Position numbers and translations under genes: made by a program. From positions 2,308,340 to 2,372,339 of the forward strand of contig VJWN01000001.1 in NCBI GenBank assembly GCA_007644065.1: DNA of 64,000 nucleotides. The letters run 5' to 3'. The notes under the pieces are model-generated. The model had not been told where the DNA came from and ran no database searches. It was given only the letters and a program-made list of their open reading frames with translations. The DNA comes from Margaritispora aquatica. Its lineage: Eukaryota; Ascomycota; Leotiomycetes; Helotiales; Discinellaceae. This document shows, in pieces, positions 1-12,200 of the stretch (position 1 is its first letter; every line of letters begins with the position of its first letter).

Positions 1-528
1 ATGCAATTGTTCTGCGCTTTTCATATACCCACCTATCATAACTGTCTGTTCCTGCGTGTCCTTGTACTTCTAGGTTTTCCATTGTGTGACATTTATCATC
101 ATGTGACTAACCTTGAGGTGAGGCAGTTTTTGTTCGGCTATTTTGGAAGGGAAGGAAAGGTCCAATCTCATTTACGATCTTAAAGCCTATTCAATATGGA
201 ATTAAAAGCTTCACTGGCATCATAAGGGCGATAGTCGATTGTTAATCAAGTTTCTAATAATCAAATACAAGAGAAATGAAGTCCAAATCGAGGGAAATAG
301 AAAAGAGTTCGGTTCTGCTGAAAGTGTATCTCAACAAAGCACATCTAGGAACACTTTCTAATCGTTTTAATTCGAACGTATACATCCAAGTAAACACAAA
401 GGTATTAAAGACTCTTCGCGTTCATTAACTCGAGACCTCCTAAGCTAGCTAATACAGCGATACAGCGATGAAATATTCCGACATCCGTCTCCAGCAAAGT
501 TGTTCCTACACATGAACTTACACACACA
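1..528. other. 3' flank of IES1, no gene seen
   Basis: No convincing coding region is visible. The open frame at the very left edge has no recognisable motif. The segment is AT-rich and probably holds the 3' UTR and terminator of the leftward IES1 gene. Confidence 0.6.
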
Positions 529-2759
529 CTAATCGCCCGAGCTATCGTCACTGCCATCTTCCTCTGTCTCGTCGCCTCTAAGATCTAGAATAGCCTTTTC
601 GACATCGTCAAGGTCCTCTTCAGCATCACTGCCCATACCAAGGATCTCCTTCTCCATGTCATCAAGCTGTTCACTCTGTGCTTCTTCAACGGGCATCGAC
701 GTCTCCTGTCTCAACTGGCTCATCGGCGGGAGGAAAGGTCGAGCTGCAAAAACAGGCTTCTCGTCTTCAGTTTCGTCGCCATCTAGACCATTCATACTGT
801 TAGGGCTTTGGGCTTCTTGCGGAGGAATGCGCTTGGTACCAATAATACCAAGTTTGCGACCAGTTTTCTGTTCATATTCCCAACGATGGAGTCTGCGGCC
901 CATACGCCGGAAGGCTGCAGCATAAGCAGATACTTCTTCACCAAAGTCGTCGACTTCAGAGTCTAGTTGAATAAGACCTCCAAAGCCATGCTCTTTTAGT
1001 GGTCCGGGATGCTTGTACCATAAATCTTCATCTTCGCTATCATCGAATGGGCTCGGCATAGCATTGGTACGTTGGATGGCTCGCCAGAACGGACCGTCAC
1101 TTTTCCGACCTTTCTTGGCTTCATGGTGTATCTTTCGGATACCGCGACTTAGAATGTACTCGACACGCTGGTTTCTATTCCGCTCCACAGCTAACTGATG
1201 GGCAGTAAGGGGTCGGCTGCGTCGAAGGACTGGTTCGCCATGCGCAACAGGCGACGAACCTTCGATAATCGAATTTCGCAGGTTGCCTCTGCCTTTTGCT
1301 CCATTGTTAAGTACACTCTGAATTCGCATCCCACCAAGGACACGGGGAGGGGGAGTTGAACGCGTACTGTCAATATCAGACTCATACTTTGGCCGCATAC
1401 GACCTATTATGGTAGCGGGGCTCGCTCCAGCATCTTCGTATTTCGGACGAATTCGGCCGATGTACGTGGCAGGACTACCATCTTCAGGTGGCAAGTGAAG
1501 TTTCGGCTTTGGTCCTCGCTTAGGAGGTCCATGATGCTCGGCCTGGAAGGCAGCTTGGTCGGCCTCGATGATACGCTTGCGCTCTCTCATTTTGGTTAAA
1601 CCATAGTCCTTCTCCTCTTGAGTATCGACGTTTTCACTCTCTTGTTGCTCATCGGTTAGGTGCTGAAACCTTGGGACACCTTGATTTCGAACGTCCGTAT
1701 TGTAATCGACACCTTCACCAAAAGGATTCTCCTCGGCACCTTCCTCCGTGAAGTCGGACTCGAGATAGAACCACATCAACCACAGAAAAGCTCTTGCTCT
1801 TGACTCACTGGATAGATCTTCACCCATCAGCAGGTCATAAAAGTCTCTTCCAGGTGGAAAGTGCAGTTCCGTAACCTTGGCAGCATGTGTAGCGAGAACA
1901 AAGATCAAGTTCACAGGATTGGTTCTTGGTGGGTCGACGATCTCCTTGATTTTCTCCAGGCTGCCAGGCTCAACACGATCCTCAGATGCACCTTTAAGTA
2001 TGGATTTCAACCGGGGTGCATCTTGAAGCTGTTTGTAGGAATTTGGGTCTTGGTGTGCTTGTAGTGAAGGGATGGCATGGTAGGTTCGTAGCTGAGCTCG
2101 CATTTCCGGAAAGACTGTGGATGATTAGCACTAACTCTTGCTTTAAAAATAATTCTATACTAACAGTTGAGTGTTGTGTTCATTCTGCCCAGATTCACTA
2201 GCAAACAGACCATTGCCATATTCTTGGCAGGTGTATGCTCCGTCAACAGCTTATCCTTCAGAATCTTGCTAGTCTTGCTACTCCGAGCCATAGTATCGAT
2301 ATAGAGATCTGCGAAGGTCTCCTTGGGCCGGTCCGGCTCATAGCTATTCGTGAAAACCTTCTGCTGGTCATGGAAGATGGCTTTCAAGAAGTCGTACTGG
2401 ATATCCCTACGCCAGAGGGGCTCTCCATCATCCTTCTTCAAATGCTTGACTTTATTGCCACTGTAGATAGCTGGATTTCCTCCCTGAGATGGTCCAGGTT
2501 CCTTTCGCTTGCGTGCTTGTTTCGTAGGTGGTGCTGGAGCACTCGGAGTGCCTTCGTCTTCATCGCCGGACATGGCAGCATGGCTGCGCTTTGGGGCAGT
2601 AGGTGTATTGCGCATATCCTCTGATAACGAGAAGCTGGACGGGCCTCGCGGATCTGGTCGCGAGGGTGAGGATTGATGGGTTGTGTGTTCTTCTACCCCT
2701 TCCATCTCAGAATTATTGAGCGTGGAGTCAGGACTCAGGCGAGGTGCATCTTTGGCCAT
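529..2759 (-). CDS. IES1: INO80 complex subunit 1 (Ies1)
   Basis: This is a likely nuclear subunit of the INO80 ATP-dependent chromatin remodeller, which slides and edits nucleosomes in transcription and DNA repair. Two exons, 2759-2165 and 2114-529, join across a 50-bp intron (donor GTTAGT, acceptor CAG, GCTAAT branch-like site) to give 726 residues. The splice restores a continuous block reading NTTLNFFPEMRAQLRTYH. Recognition rests on the conserved core at about residues 105-260, with DGEPLWRRDIQYDFL, FADLYIDTMARSSKTSK and LQDAPRLKSILKGA, which I know from fungal Ies1 proteins. The N-terminus is rich in Ser, Pro and Lys and disordered. The C-terminus is a long acidic tail ending in a Glu/Asp/Ser-rich stretch. 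The first 100 residues contain the only plausible start. Confidence 0.88.
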
Positions 2760-5092
2760 CTTGAAGCCTCAAAGCCTTGCGGCTACGTGCAGGCTGGACG
2801 TGTAGTTTTGCCGTCAATCGTCAAACGCTGATTTGTTTATCGTGATATCTGTGCTACCAATTGAATTGAACGTGGCGACGATGAGAATGTTGGTGGAATG
2901 ACGAGTGTTGGACGTGGTTTGGGTCAGACTGAGCTACTTTGGAGAGTCGTCGCAACCCGCGTTCCTTCTTGCGACATACCCCTGTCAAAGCTTAAAATAA
3001 GTTTGCTACAGTAGCGTACTTTGTCTCCTCCTTCCCCAAATTCTTATGATTCATCTCAACTTCTATGTGACTTCACGACGATCAATTACCAATTTCGAGT
3101 CATAGTTAAATCTCTTCTTTTCGTGCTTATGTGAGATTTATGCAATAGAAACCGCTTCTTGTTTTCTTTTGGGGAACAGAAATACACCATGCGTGCGAAT
3201 AGCCTTCAGCCAAGCAGATATTCCGGATTGCTTGGCGAACAATTCAACAGATCTACAAGAGGTATAGTTCAACACAGTAATATTTCAGGCTTCCAATTTC
3301 TAAACAGAAAAAGTCTTTCTAATATCTATAAGCGGCATGATTCGATACTCTCCGAATTTTGAATCTCAATCTAGAATACACGAGTCTGTGAAATCCTCGC
3401 CTATTCAATGATCTCCTGTAAACATAATCCAGACACTACCGAAAATTGAACAAGTCACTGGGGTTATAAGGCTGTCAGGTAATTACATAACAAGATAAGC
3501 ATAACTTGAAGCATGTCGAATTTGTCAGTGCTACGCGTTCTAGGGTATCCAAACTTCGAAGTTATGACCTCGGCCACCCAACACTTTCATTGCCTGCGGG
3601 CACTAAACAGCAATAAGTTCAGCACCATACCAAAACGACACCATAGCTTATCTATCTCTATTCAGAGCGTTACCTATGTCAATATCACGCAGAGTATGAA
3701 AGCCTCCCTCTTCATCTCTGACTCAGCCGGCCAGAAAGCCCTAGTTCCAGCCCTGCGACACACACAGCACACGAGTCTCATTTCCATACCACTTCATCGC
3801 CACAATCTCCCTTCCAAGCTACATGTGACGATACTACCATACGATTTATCCTGGGATAGAGCATCCCCTAGCCCCAAAAATCATCTCGATCCTCCCTAAT
3901 CCCCAATTTCTAATCTTAACCTCCCCACGCCCACCCCCCGGCTACTCCAGGGTAATAGTCCCGTCAAGACACTTGGAGTAAATTCCCTGTTAAAGTAGTA
4001 TATCGTGGGATCCGATTGGTTTATTGGTCAGAATCCCCTGCATTGGGAGAGATATCTAGAGTGCTTGGCTATGTCTATTTCGCTGCATACCAAGTAAGAT
4101 CTTACAAATCCTATCCCTCAACCCTTGCCTGCCCGCCCGCTGTCACTTTCCCCAGAACAATCGTATATCGTGCAAAAGCATACCGAGTACCGCATCCCTT
4201 CACATGCAGAGCACATGGCATCACGTTCCACGACGGTGTTCGGCCATGCAGATCTGACTGACATGAATGCCATCCATCCTATGGGTTTATCACCCCACTT
4301 GGCACTCCCACTCCCACGTCCATCAGATTAACGGCGTTAAAACCGACAAAACTCCCAAAGTATCCCTCGGCACATCTTACCAATGACAAGATGCCCTTCT
4401 GTCTTCTTCGCTAGGCAGCGATTTAATTCTGCTGCAGAGTCGGTCTTGGCTGGCCTCGGTTCGGCTCTCGCTTACGGAATTTTGGTAAATGTAAATACAT
4501 TACCATGCATGAGGAGCGATGCACTTCTGCGAACTTGGTGTTGAAGACCTGATATTTGACAGACACAGAGTGTAGTAATAGCACTATAATACAACTAAGC
4601 CGAAGTGAGAAAGAGGGACATGAATCCTATCCTTCCCCCCATCCATCAGCATATGCAGACGGCCAGCTGAACGCAAGAACCCCCTCATATCGTTACACAG
4701 GCTCCTTCCAGTCGGAGCCCAGAATAACTCCGAATCTATGACATCCAAACACCCAAAAACGCCCAAATATGCTCGTTAAAGTAGGTTCAGTATGAGAAAG
4801 AGAAGCATGTACCGTCCGCGATCGAATTATGATTATGAATGCAATGAAAATGTGAGAGTCGTGAGCCGTAAAGAGATGCATGTATATGTTGCTTTCCAAC
4901 GCCTGCCGTTACCACATTTCAAAATCTAGAGTCGCAAGGAAATAAAAGTGAGAAGAAGACCTCCTATTGATAGTGGAGTGTGAAGAGAAACTGTTAAAAC
5001 AAGCGCTAAAATCTATAATTTCCACTCATCAGCTCAGGTTGTGGAAATGCAGACAATCGGACTCACCGTAGAAATTAAGGGGTATCATATCA
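2760..5092. other. Long intergenic spacer, no gene seen
   Basis: This 2.3-kb AT-rich spacer lies between IES1, whose promoter must be at its left end, and the 3' end of the bZIP gene. The longest open frames (3513-3899 and about 4016-4330 on the plus strand) have no motif, biased composition or splice signals that extend them. I see nothing else I can name. Confidence 0.55.
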
Positions 5093-5847
5093 CTAGCGAG
5101 AATGACCACCATGACCACTGCCACCACTGCCATAATCATAGTATGCTCGATCCTCATAATATGTTGAGTCACCCTCATAATAAGCATCCTTGCTTTCGTA
5201 AGTGTGCTCCCTGGAATCATAATGACTTCGGTCCTCTGAATCACGCCTCGAATCCGCCTCCTTGGTCTTGCCTTTCGAGACCACATGCCTCAGAGACAGC
5301 GATCCCCAAGGAAGACCGGAGAGCTCCTGCTCACCTCCCATATCCCTAGGATCAGGCGTGTGGTAGGAGTGCCCTGCATGGTGTCTATTCTCAGCATCGC
5401 GGTCTTGTCGCTCTTTGGTTTCTTTGGCTTTGTCTCCTATTTTGCGTGGTTAGAAATGGACATACAGTATTGAGAATGGTGAGAGCAAATCTTACGGAAT
5501 TTTCGCTGTGCGATTCGATTCTGAACGCGTCTTCTCTCTTCAGGATCTGTGATCTCGGACCAATCGTCCGTCTTGGGTTTTGATCTAGACGAGGAAGAAT
5601 GTTTTGATTTGGAGGATGAAGTAGATGAGGTATGCGATCGGTGGGATGAGGACATCTCGGTTTCTGTAGAGGAAGATGAAGCTGATCTGGTGATGCGATT
5701 TCGATCAGGATCATCAATTGTAATGGTGGGAATGTCTCGTCTGGACTGTCTTTTGGGAGATTCAGCTGATTGATTCTCATAGGTGTCAGAGTCCCTGGTG
5801 AAGTTTAGCGAGGCGAACCTGGAAGTTTGAAAGTTGAGTACTAACAT
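5093..5847 (-). CDS. Small bZIP-type transcription factor-like protein
   Basis: This is a probable nuclear DNA-binding protein. Two exons, 5847-5496 and 5436-5093, join across a 59-bp intron (GTAAGA...TAG) to give 231 residues. A bZIP basic region at about residues 96-120 reads ITDPEERRRVQNRIAQRKFR and then DKAKETKERQ. The invariant Asn and Arg of the NxxAQRxxR signature are present. The block resembles a group of filamentous-fungal bZIP proteins with a DPxERRRxQNRIAQRKFR core followed by an AG-SY-PDP segment. No leucine heptad follows the basic region. The N-terminal half is Ser/Thr-rich, and the C-terminus is rich in Tyr, His, Ser and Gly. The start is uncertain: the first in-frame ATG is preceded directly by an in-frame TAG, so an unseen upstream exon is possible. 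Confidence 0.7.
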
Positions 5848-8054
5848 CTACCTTGAGAAATTAAGGGCTGATCTCTATAATATTGCTCAATGGCTGGAAA
5901 ATTATGATGCAAATTTCATAAACTCTGATACCATATGTGAGATTGAAATGTCAAGCGAGAAAGAGAGAAAAAACTTTCTACAACGAAATGCTAATTAAGT
6001 AAAGCTTTGTAGCTCTTGATACTGTAGAAGACTTGAGACAAGCAAAGACAGTACAAGTAATGTGATAGTGGTAGTGATATGATATGATGAGATGTGATAT
6101 ATTGAGTATGATAGATGGTGGCGATGTCAGAGAACTGGCTAGCTATATATCTACCCGCAATCTCAAGTGGGACGGAGCATGCGTGAAATATTCCCAGATT
6201 GGAATAAAGGCACTGCCTCCAAAAGAAGGTTAGATTATGACAGGGCGAGGAACGTGACGCAGATACACATAGAGAAAGAAGTAAATGTTGCAGGCAGGAC
6301 AGGCACTTGGCCGTTCCTTTAAGGCAGCCTCGACTCAAAGAACGAGCAGAAAAGAACCATTGGTTCAGATCATTATGTGATCCATAAATGCTTAATGAAT
6401 TCCAGAATACGGACGGATAGAATGCGAACATCCTTGACCAGATTGCAACTGGGCACGAGGGGGGATGAACGGGTTTTCAAGGCCATTTTTAGGCTTTTGG
6501 CGACAAGGACAAGCTTAGTAGTATTTTCTGGTTAGCGAGACCGGATCCTTCGTCCCAGCTAAGCACACTCCGATGTTGATATGGGAAAGGTGGTGTTGGG
6601 TGGTGTTCTGGTTGTAAAACTAGAAAAGATGGATGGGGTGTAACCAGGCAGACGAGCGGTTAGTATTCGTTTGTTCGGTTCCTGCATATTTTGGCGCAAT
6701 TCGGGACCAGGGTTTCAGTGCTCGAGCACCCCCAAAAAATAGGCATCCATATTTCCAACCTCGTGAACGTCCAATGGTACTCCAGGTCGTATCCCACTCA
6801 GTAAAAAGTTTCCTTGGGATCCATCAGTATGAGTCTTCGCTTACATTTCGGCTACTTTGTACCTCGAAACGTGTGTCACCCGCCTGGATGACGCATCATA
6901 TGCAAACTAAGGAGTGCTCCGTACAGGTCTTGCTGATGCTGATGCTGATGCTGATAGGGAAACACACGGATGGGGAATTTGAGTTGACTATTGTAGAATT
7001 CGTCACTTTGAAGATGACTGCTTTGTTATGTGGATAGGTAAGGTACCTAGTTGGGCTTTACCACCTTCAATCACCTGTTATTCCCTTCCACACCTCACAT
7101 CTCCCGTGTTTTGCTCGTATTGCATGCTAATGAATTCTTTGCGATTCCAGCCTTATGGTCAAATTGCGGTTTTGCTGCGCTTTCTGCTTGCGAATCTTGG
7201 TACTGTCAATAGGCGTTGTAGACTCCTATGTTGATTATTGCCTGACGAGTTGTCTTCAAAGAGGGCTGAGAGGTTGATTCTCAACTGCGCAAACCGTAAT
7301 ACTGGGAGATCTTTGCTCCGAGTATCTCCAGAAAACCTGCACCGGGCGTCGTAGTTTGAGCTGGGTCGGGGTCGTCAATATTCGGGAACTCAAGTCATTT
7401 CATCGAATTTGCCAGTTACAGTATGAATCACAATTTCAACGTGCATAAACCACGAGGCTACTATTCCATCTCTGGGGTAAACTGGGAAAAGAGGAGCAGC
7501 GCCTCAATCCAAAGTTTCAACTTTGTGTGTTCAGTGACAAGCTGTTTGGAATTGTTTGGTTCACAATCCATCTTATCTGGTGCATGGAATGGAAATTTCG
7601 ATCACAGTTCATTAACCGGCTCGAGGGCTGAGCCTCCTGAGGTATTTCGGCGCGGAACGGATTCTCATGCCCTTGCTATCTCAACAATCCAACCATCGAT
7701 CGTGGCATATGACCTCTAAAACATTAATTCTGGCTTAATGATTAGTGATGGTCGATTGCTGAGGCAAAAACAATTTTAGCAAATCATGATCAAGATGGTT
7801 GCGTAAATAAAAGCGACGACTCCAAACTCAAAAACAATGTTGTGCAAAAGATCTGCAGCCCTGTTCTGGAAAGCTTCTAGAAGGCTGTGAAAGTGAGTTG
7901 GTGCTCGTGACATGTGTGATGCAGAATCCTTGTCCAGCAAAGCCCCATTTAAGCAAACATTTCAGTCTGTGAATATGCACGCCATTCGTTCAGCATAGCC
8001 CCAAGTAATCTTACATTGACCGATACTTGATACACATATTACAGCAGAAATGAC
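5848..8054. other. Intergenic spacer upstream of the bZIP gene
   Basis: This 2.2-kb spacer holds the promoter of the bZIP gene on the left and the 3' flank of the mS41 gene on the right. Open frames at 5991-6431 (minus), 6633-7037 and 7423-7719 (plus) lack recognisable domains and I do not call them genes. The only structure I see is a short TGCTGA tandem repeat. Confidence 0.55.
6931..6955. repeat. Short tandem repeat (TGCTGA)4
   Basis: Four consecutive copies of the hexamer TGCTGA plus one base are seen directly. It is a simple microsatellite in noncoding DNA. Confidence 0.9.
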
Positions 8055-8786
8055 CTATCGTGCCGCACGCCTTTCCTCTCCTCTCCTCTTGGCTTGAACC
8101 TCTGCACGTCTTCTCTCTCCTCCATCAATCTTCCGTCCTCTCTTAATCTCCCACATACCCTCCTTTACGACAATCTTGGCACGCTTGGTCCCTTTTGAAG
8201 GCAACACATATGGTCCTGTAATGACGTTCCCGTGCTTGATCTTTAGACCTGCAACCTTCTCGGGCAGTGCTCCCAAATCCTCCGCACTGCCTCCTGGTGG
8301 AACATTGACAATAATCTTGCGTTTGAGGTTTGGTTGCGCGGTGGCCAGACTTTCTGTTGGCAGTGGTGTTTCGACTATCTGAAGCTCTGCCTCGCCATCT
8401 TTGACATGCTCAAGAAATCCCCCTGGTCCGTATTGACCCTTTCGAAATTTGTCGCGCCAAAGCAGTAGATATCGGCGGTTTCTAGGAGGCCCAACACCCA
8501 ACTCCTCAAGTTGTGTTGATGTGAGAGAGAAGAGAGCTTTCCATGAAGGTATTTTTGAAGCATGTTGGCTTAGATTGCGACCAATCAGCGAAAGAAATGT
8601 TGGCACATCGGGAACAAAAGGCGTAGGCTTTGGAACTCGTGGTATCTTCACCGCTCGTGGAGTATCGTGTTGTGCGGTCAAAGAGACATGAGTTGCAAGA
8701 CTCAATGATCTTATTTGGGAAGATGCGGAGGTAAAAGGCAGAAGGAATTGCGGGATTGGTCGCAAGTGCACCGGTTTGACGATCAT
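8055..8786 (-). CDS. FYV4: Mitochondrial small ribosomal subunit protein mS41 (Fyv4, IGR motif)
   Basis: This is a protein of the mitochondrial ribosome small subunit, made in the cytosol and imported. It is a single exon of 243 residues. The first 35 residues are basic and Ser/Leu-rich with few acidic residues, as expected for a mitochondrial presequence. An IGR-motif domain spans about residues 60-120: FLSLIGRNLSQHASKIPSW, then LFSLTSTQLEELGVGPPRNR and YLLLWRDKFRKG. The I-G-R triplet and the L-x-x-LGVxPxRxRRYLL pattern are diagnostic for the family. The C-terminus is strongly basic. The gene diverges from the SNF2-RING gene across 446 bp. Confidence 0.88.
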   Translation of the reverse strand: MIVKPVHLRPIPQFLLPFTSASSQIRSLSLATHVSLTAQHDTPRAVKIPRVPKPTPFVPDVPTFLSLIGRNLSQHASKIPSWKALFSLTSTQLEELGVGPPRNRRYLLLWRDKFRKGQYGPGGFLEHVKDGEAELQIVETPLPTESLATAQPNLKRKIIVNVPPGGSAEDLGALPEKVAGLKIKHGNVITGPYVLPSKGTKRAKIVVKEGMWEIKRGRKIDGGERRRAEVQAKRRGEERRAAR

Positions 8787-9232
8787 ATTGAGAGAAATCC
8801 TTGATTCATGTTAGCAGATAGTCGACATCAAGAGGGTTGGAGACATACCAAGTACGAAAGAGGCCACCTGCCAGACAGAGATGTCGTTGAGATAATATTT
8901 CTCGTTTATGTCCAAACCATCATCAACTTCATGGAACTTCCCGTCGAGGCACGAGCCTTGGGTTTAAGCGATTTTAGGACTAGCGTGTTATGCCTCACGA
9001 CTTTTGCCACAAGGCTGCAGCCGTCTCTCTCAAGCATCAACTCTCTTCTAATCCAAATTTTCCCTTTACATTGAATGTTGCTTGAGATTTGCTCTAAGCC
9101 ATCAAGAACATAAGAATTGTTGCTACTCTTTGTGATGCACATTTAATTTTTCTTGTTACAAGTGCGAATTTCGAAGTGTACTGAGCCAAAGTTCCACTTT
9201 AACTTTCCCAAGAGCGACCTCCAGTTATAGCC
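8787..9232. promoter_or_regulatory. Divergent promoter region, FYV4 / SNF2-RING gene
   Basis: This 446-bp region separates two divergent start codons and must hold both promoters. I see no defined operator. The assignment comes from gene layout, not from a recognised motif. Confidence 0.6.
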
Positions 9233-12200
9233 ATGGAATTACACAACGCACTCGAAATATCAGCGTCTACTTCTGAGACTGGCTCTCTGAGTGTAGAACT
9301 TCCTCTTCGAGATTTGCCTGATGAGCTTATTGCATTCCTCCTGCCCCAAGATCTGCCACTGGATCCTCCTCGTAAAAAACGAAAGATCGATTCAGCGAAC
9401 CATAATGTCAAGAATGCAGCGGATTTGGAGTCGATCACCGTAAGCAATGGTCAATGGGAATTTGAATTTGCTAGTTCAAGAGTTTCAGCCTTGGCGACGT
9501 TACCGCTCAAACATGCAGTAATGTTGTATGTGCACTGGACATCGCCAACAACCCCTGAGTATCTCGAAGTATTAGACGAGTTCCGAAAGAGTCTTATCCA
9601 TTTGCCATTACTAGAAATCTCCGAAGACTTTCTCAATGCATTGCTTGTCGATCGTGATTCGAATAAATGGGCAAAACTGCATGGGCGCATGTTCGCTGAG
9701 TTCGATGTCTCGCTAATTCAGAGGGATGTACAAGATACAATGGTTCTTGGCTTCACTATCAGATGGAATACGACTGCTTCACCTTACCAGTTGCATCAAA
9801 TGCCTAAACTGCCACCAACTTTAGTAAGGCTGATGAGCTTCTACTTCCCAAATCCCAACATCAAAGAATCGGAGAAATGGTCTCCTCAAGACTTTTACCA
9901 AAGTGCTCATGCTCCAGCCAAAGACGATGATATAACCGCACTACTAAACATACCAGGCTTGGAGTCTAAGCTTTATCCTTTCCAGAAGCGATCCGTGAAG
10001 TGGCTTCTAAACAGGGAAGGAGTAGAGTTGAAACCAAATGGAAGAATCGGATATGTGTTACAAGACTACGATGAAGCTATGGCTTATTCTTTCATGGAAT
10101 TCGAAGATGCCACAAGCAAGAAGTGCTATGTTAGTCATCTATTCGGGCTTGTTACACGAGATATTTCTCCTTTTAGGACGGTCGATCGAGCTTTGAAGGG
10201 TGGAATTCTAGCCGAAGAAATGGGTTTAGGCAAGACTGTCGAGGTATGTGAACACATAGGCATAGGTAAACATACACCACGTAAATATACTAACATCTAT
10301 TTAGATTATATCTCTGATCAATCTTCATCCACGTCCTCACGTATCGGGTCTAGTTTATGACGTTTTCACTGCCCAGTCTCTTCGTGCAACTGATGCAACC
10401 CTAATTATCAGTCCGCCCTCCATTCTTAAGCAATGGATCTCTGAGATAAACGTGCATTCTCCTGGGTTGAAAGTTATGCATTATGAGGGTATCAAAAGTA
10501 GGGCGCACTGCAGGACAGACTTCAACGAGCTTTTAAATAGTCTTGCAGGCTCAGATGTGGTTGTCACAACATACTCTGTTCTCGCAGCGGAAATTCACTT
10601 CACTCCTTTGAACCCAGAAAAGACTCTTCGTCAGACAGCAAAATACCCTCGAGCAAAATCTCCTCTGATGCTGCTTTCTTGGTGGAGATGTCTAATCGAT
10701 GAAGCTCAAATGATCGAAAGCGGTGTAAGTAACGCTGCAGTTGTTGCCAAAATGATTCCAAGAGTAAACGCTTGGTGTGTCACCGGAACTCCCGTTCGAA
10801 AGGATGTAAAAGATCTTCTCGGTCTTCTTTCATTTCTGCGATGCGAGCCTTATTGTTCAATCAAACACGTCTGGGCATCTCTGCTTTCTTCCCACAAATA
10901 CGCTTTTCAAAGGCTATTTGGCACAATTGCCTTACGCCATAGTAAGAAAGATGTCAGGGACGAACTAAAATTACCGGCACAGAAGCGGTATGTCATTACT
11001 ATGCCATTTACGCCGGTCGAGGATCAGCATTACAAAGAACTTTTCCAAGAAATGTGTGCAGATGTTGGACTGAATACAGAGGGGGCTCCGCTTTTAGATC
11101 ACTGGGATCCTGATATGTATACTGAAAGTATGCGACGTTGGCTTGTCCGATTGAGACAGACTGCACTTCATCCAGAAGTCGGAGGGCGAAACAGAAGAGC
11201 CTTGAGACATCAAGATGGGCCATTACGCACCATTGACCAGGTGTTAGATGCTATGATCGATGGTGCTGATGTTGCAATTCGAACTGACCAACGAGCTCTA
11301 CTTATTGCAATGCTCAAGAGAGGCCAGCTTTTGGAAAATTCACCTCGAGTGAGGGAGGCACTTGCCATCTGGGAAAATGTTGCTCTAGAAGCTTCTGCGA
11401 TGGTTGATGATTGTCGGAATCAATTGAAGCTGGAGATGGCGCGAGCGAAGCACTCGGAATCTAGTAAAGTAGCAGCTCAGCACGATTCTGATCAAGACAG
11501 TGGAAGCGAAAACGAAATAGAGGAGTAGGTCTGTCACTTGTCTTTATGATCACTACTAATGAAGGTATAGCAAGGATTTGGCATCACGATTAAGCGCATT
11601 TCGTAATCGGTTGAGAAGTGCTCTAGAGGTTTTGCACATGGCCGTTTTTTTCAAGGCCAATGCTCACTATCAGATCAAAATTGACGAGGGAATGACTATC
11701 CAAGGCTCTCCCGACTTCAAAGCGCTTGAGAAACTCGAGACAACTGGCTATGAAGAAGCGAAACGACTTAGAAGAGAGATTCTGGGGGAGGTAAGTTAAG
11801 CCAATTGTCGTTTGAGTGTGCCATTTGTTAAGGAGTTACAAACTGACTCATATGCCTTATATCCAGATCTTTCAGAAGGCTGATAAGCTGATGAGTAAAA
11901 TTTCTAAGAAAGCTGCTAAGCAGACATTTGTTCAAATTCCCGAGTTTAAATCTGAAGTCCCTAGCATTGGGATCGAAAGTAGGCGAATCATTGGACAAGT
12001 TGATCAACTTGCATCCGCGTTAGACGCACAAGCAAACGTGCTCGATGAATGGAGAGAAACAACTGTACAGCTTCTTCTGAAGTCTTTGGTTGATGAAGAT
12101 GACGAGGTTGAGATTACCGGAGATGAGTACGAGCAGTCTACAAAAGTTCAAGACGAAATTATGGTCTTTGTTCAAGCACTCGGAGCTGTCATTGCAGATC

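Noticed and set aside
3513..3899. 128-codon plus-strand frame
   Set aside because: No motif, no splice extension and no biased amino acid composition; sits in AT-rich spacer.
5991..6431. 146-codon minus-strand frame upstream of the bZIP gene
   Set aside because: Composition rich in Ser, His, Leu and Cys without a domain; more likely promoter DNA. Considered as a 5' exon of the bZIP gene but no in-frame splice joins it convincingly.
6633..7037. 134-codon plus-strand frame including an LMLMLM run
   Set aside because: The LM run comes from the TGCTGA microsatellite; the rest has no coding signal.
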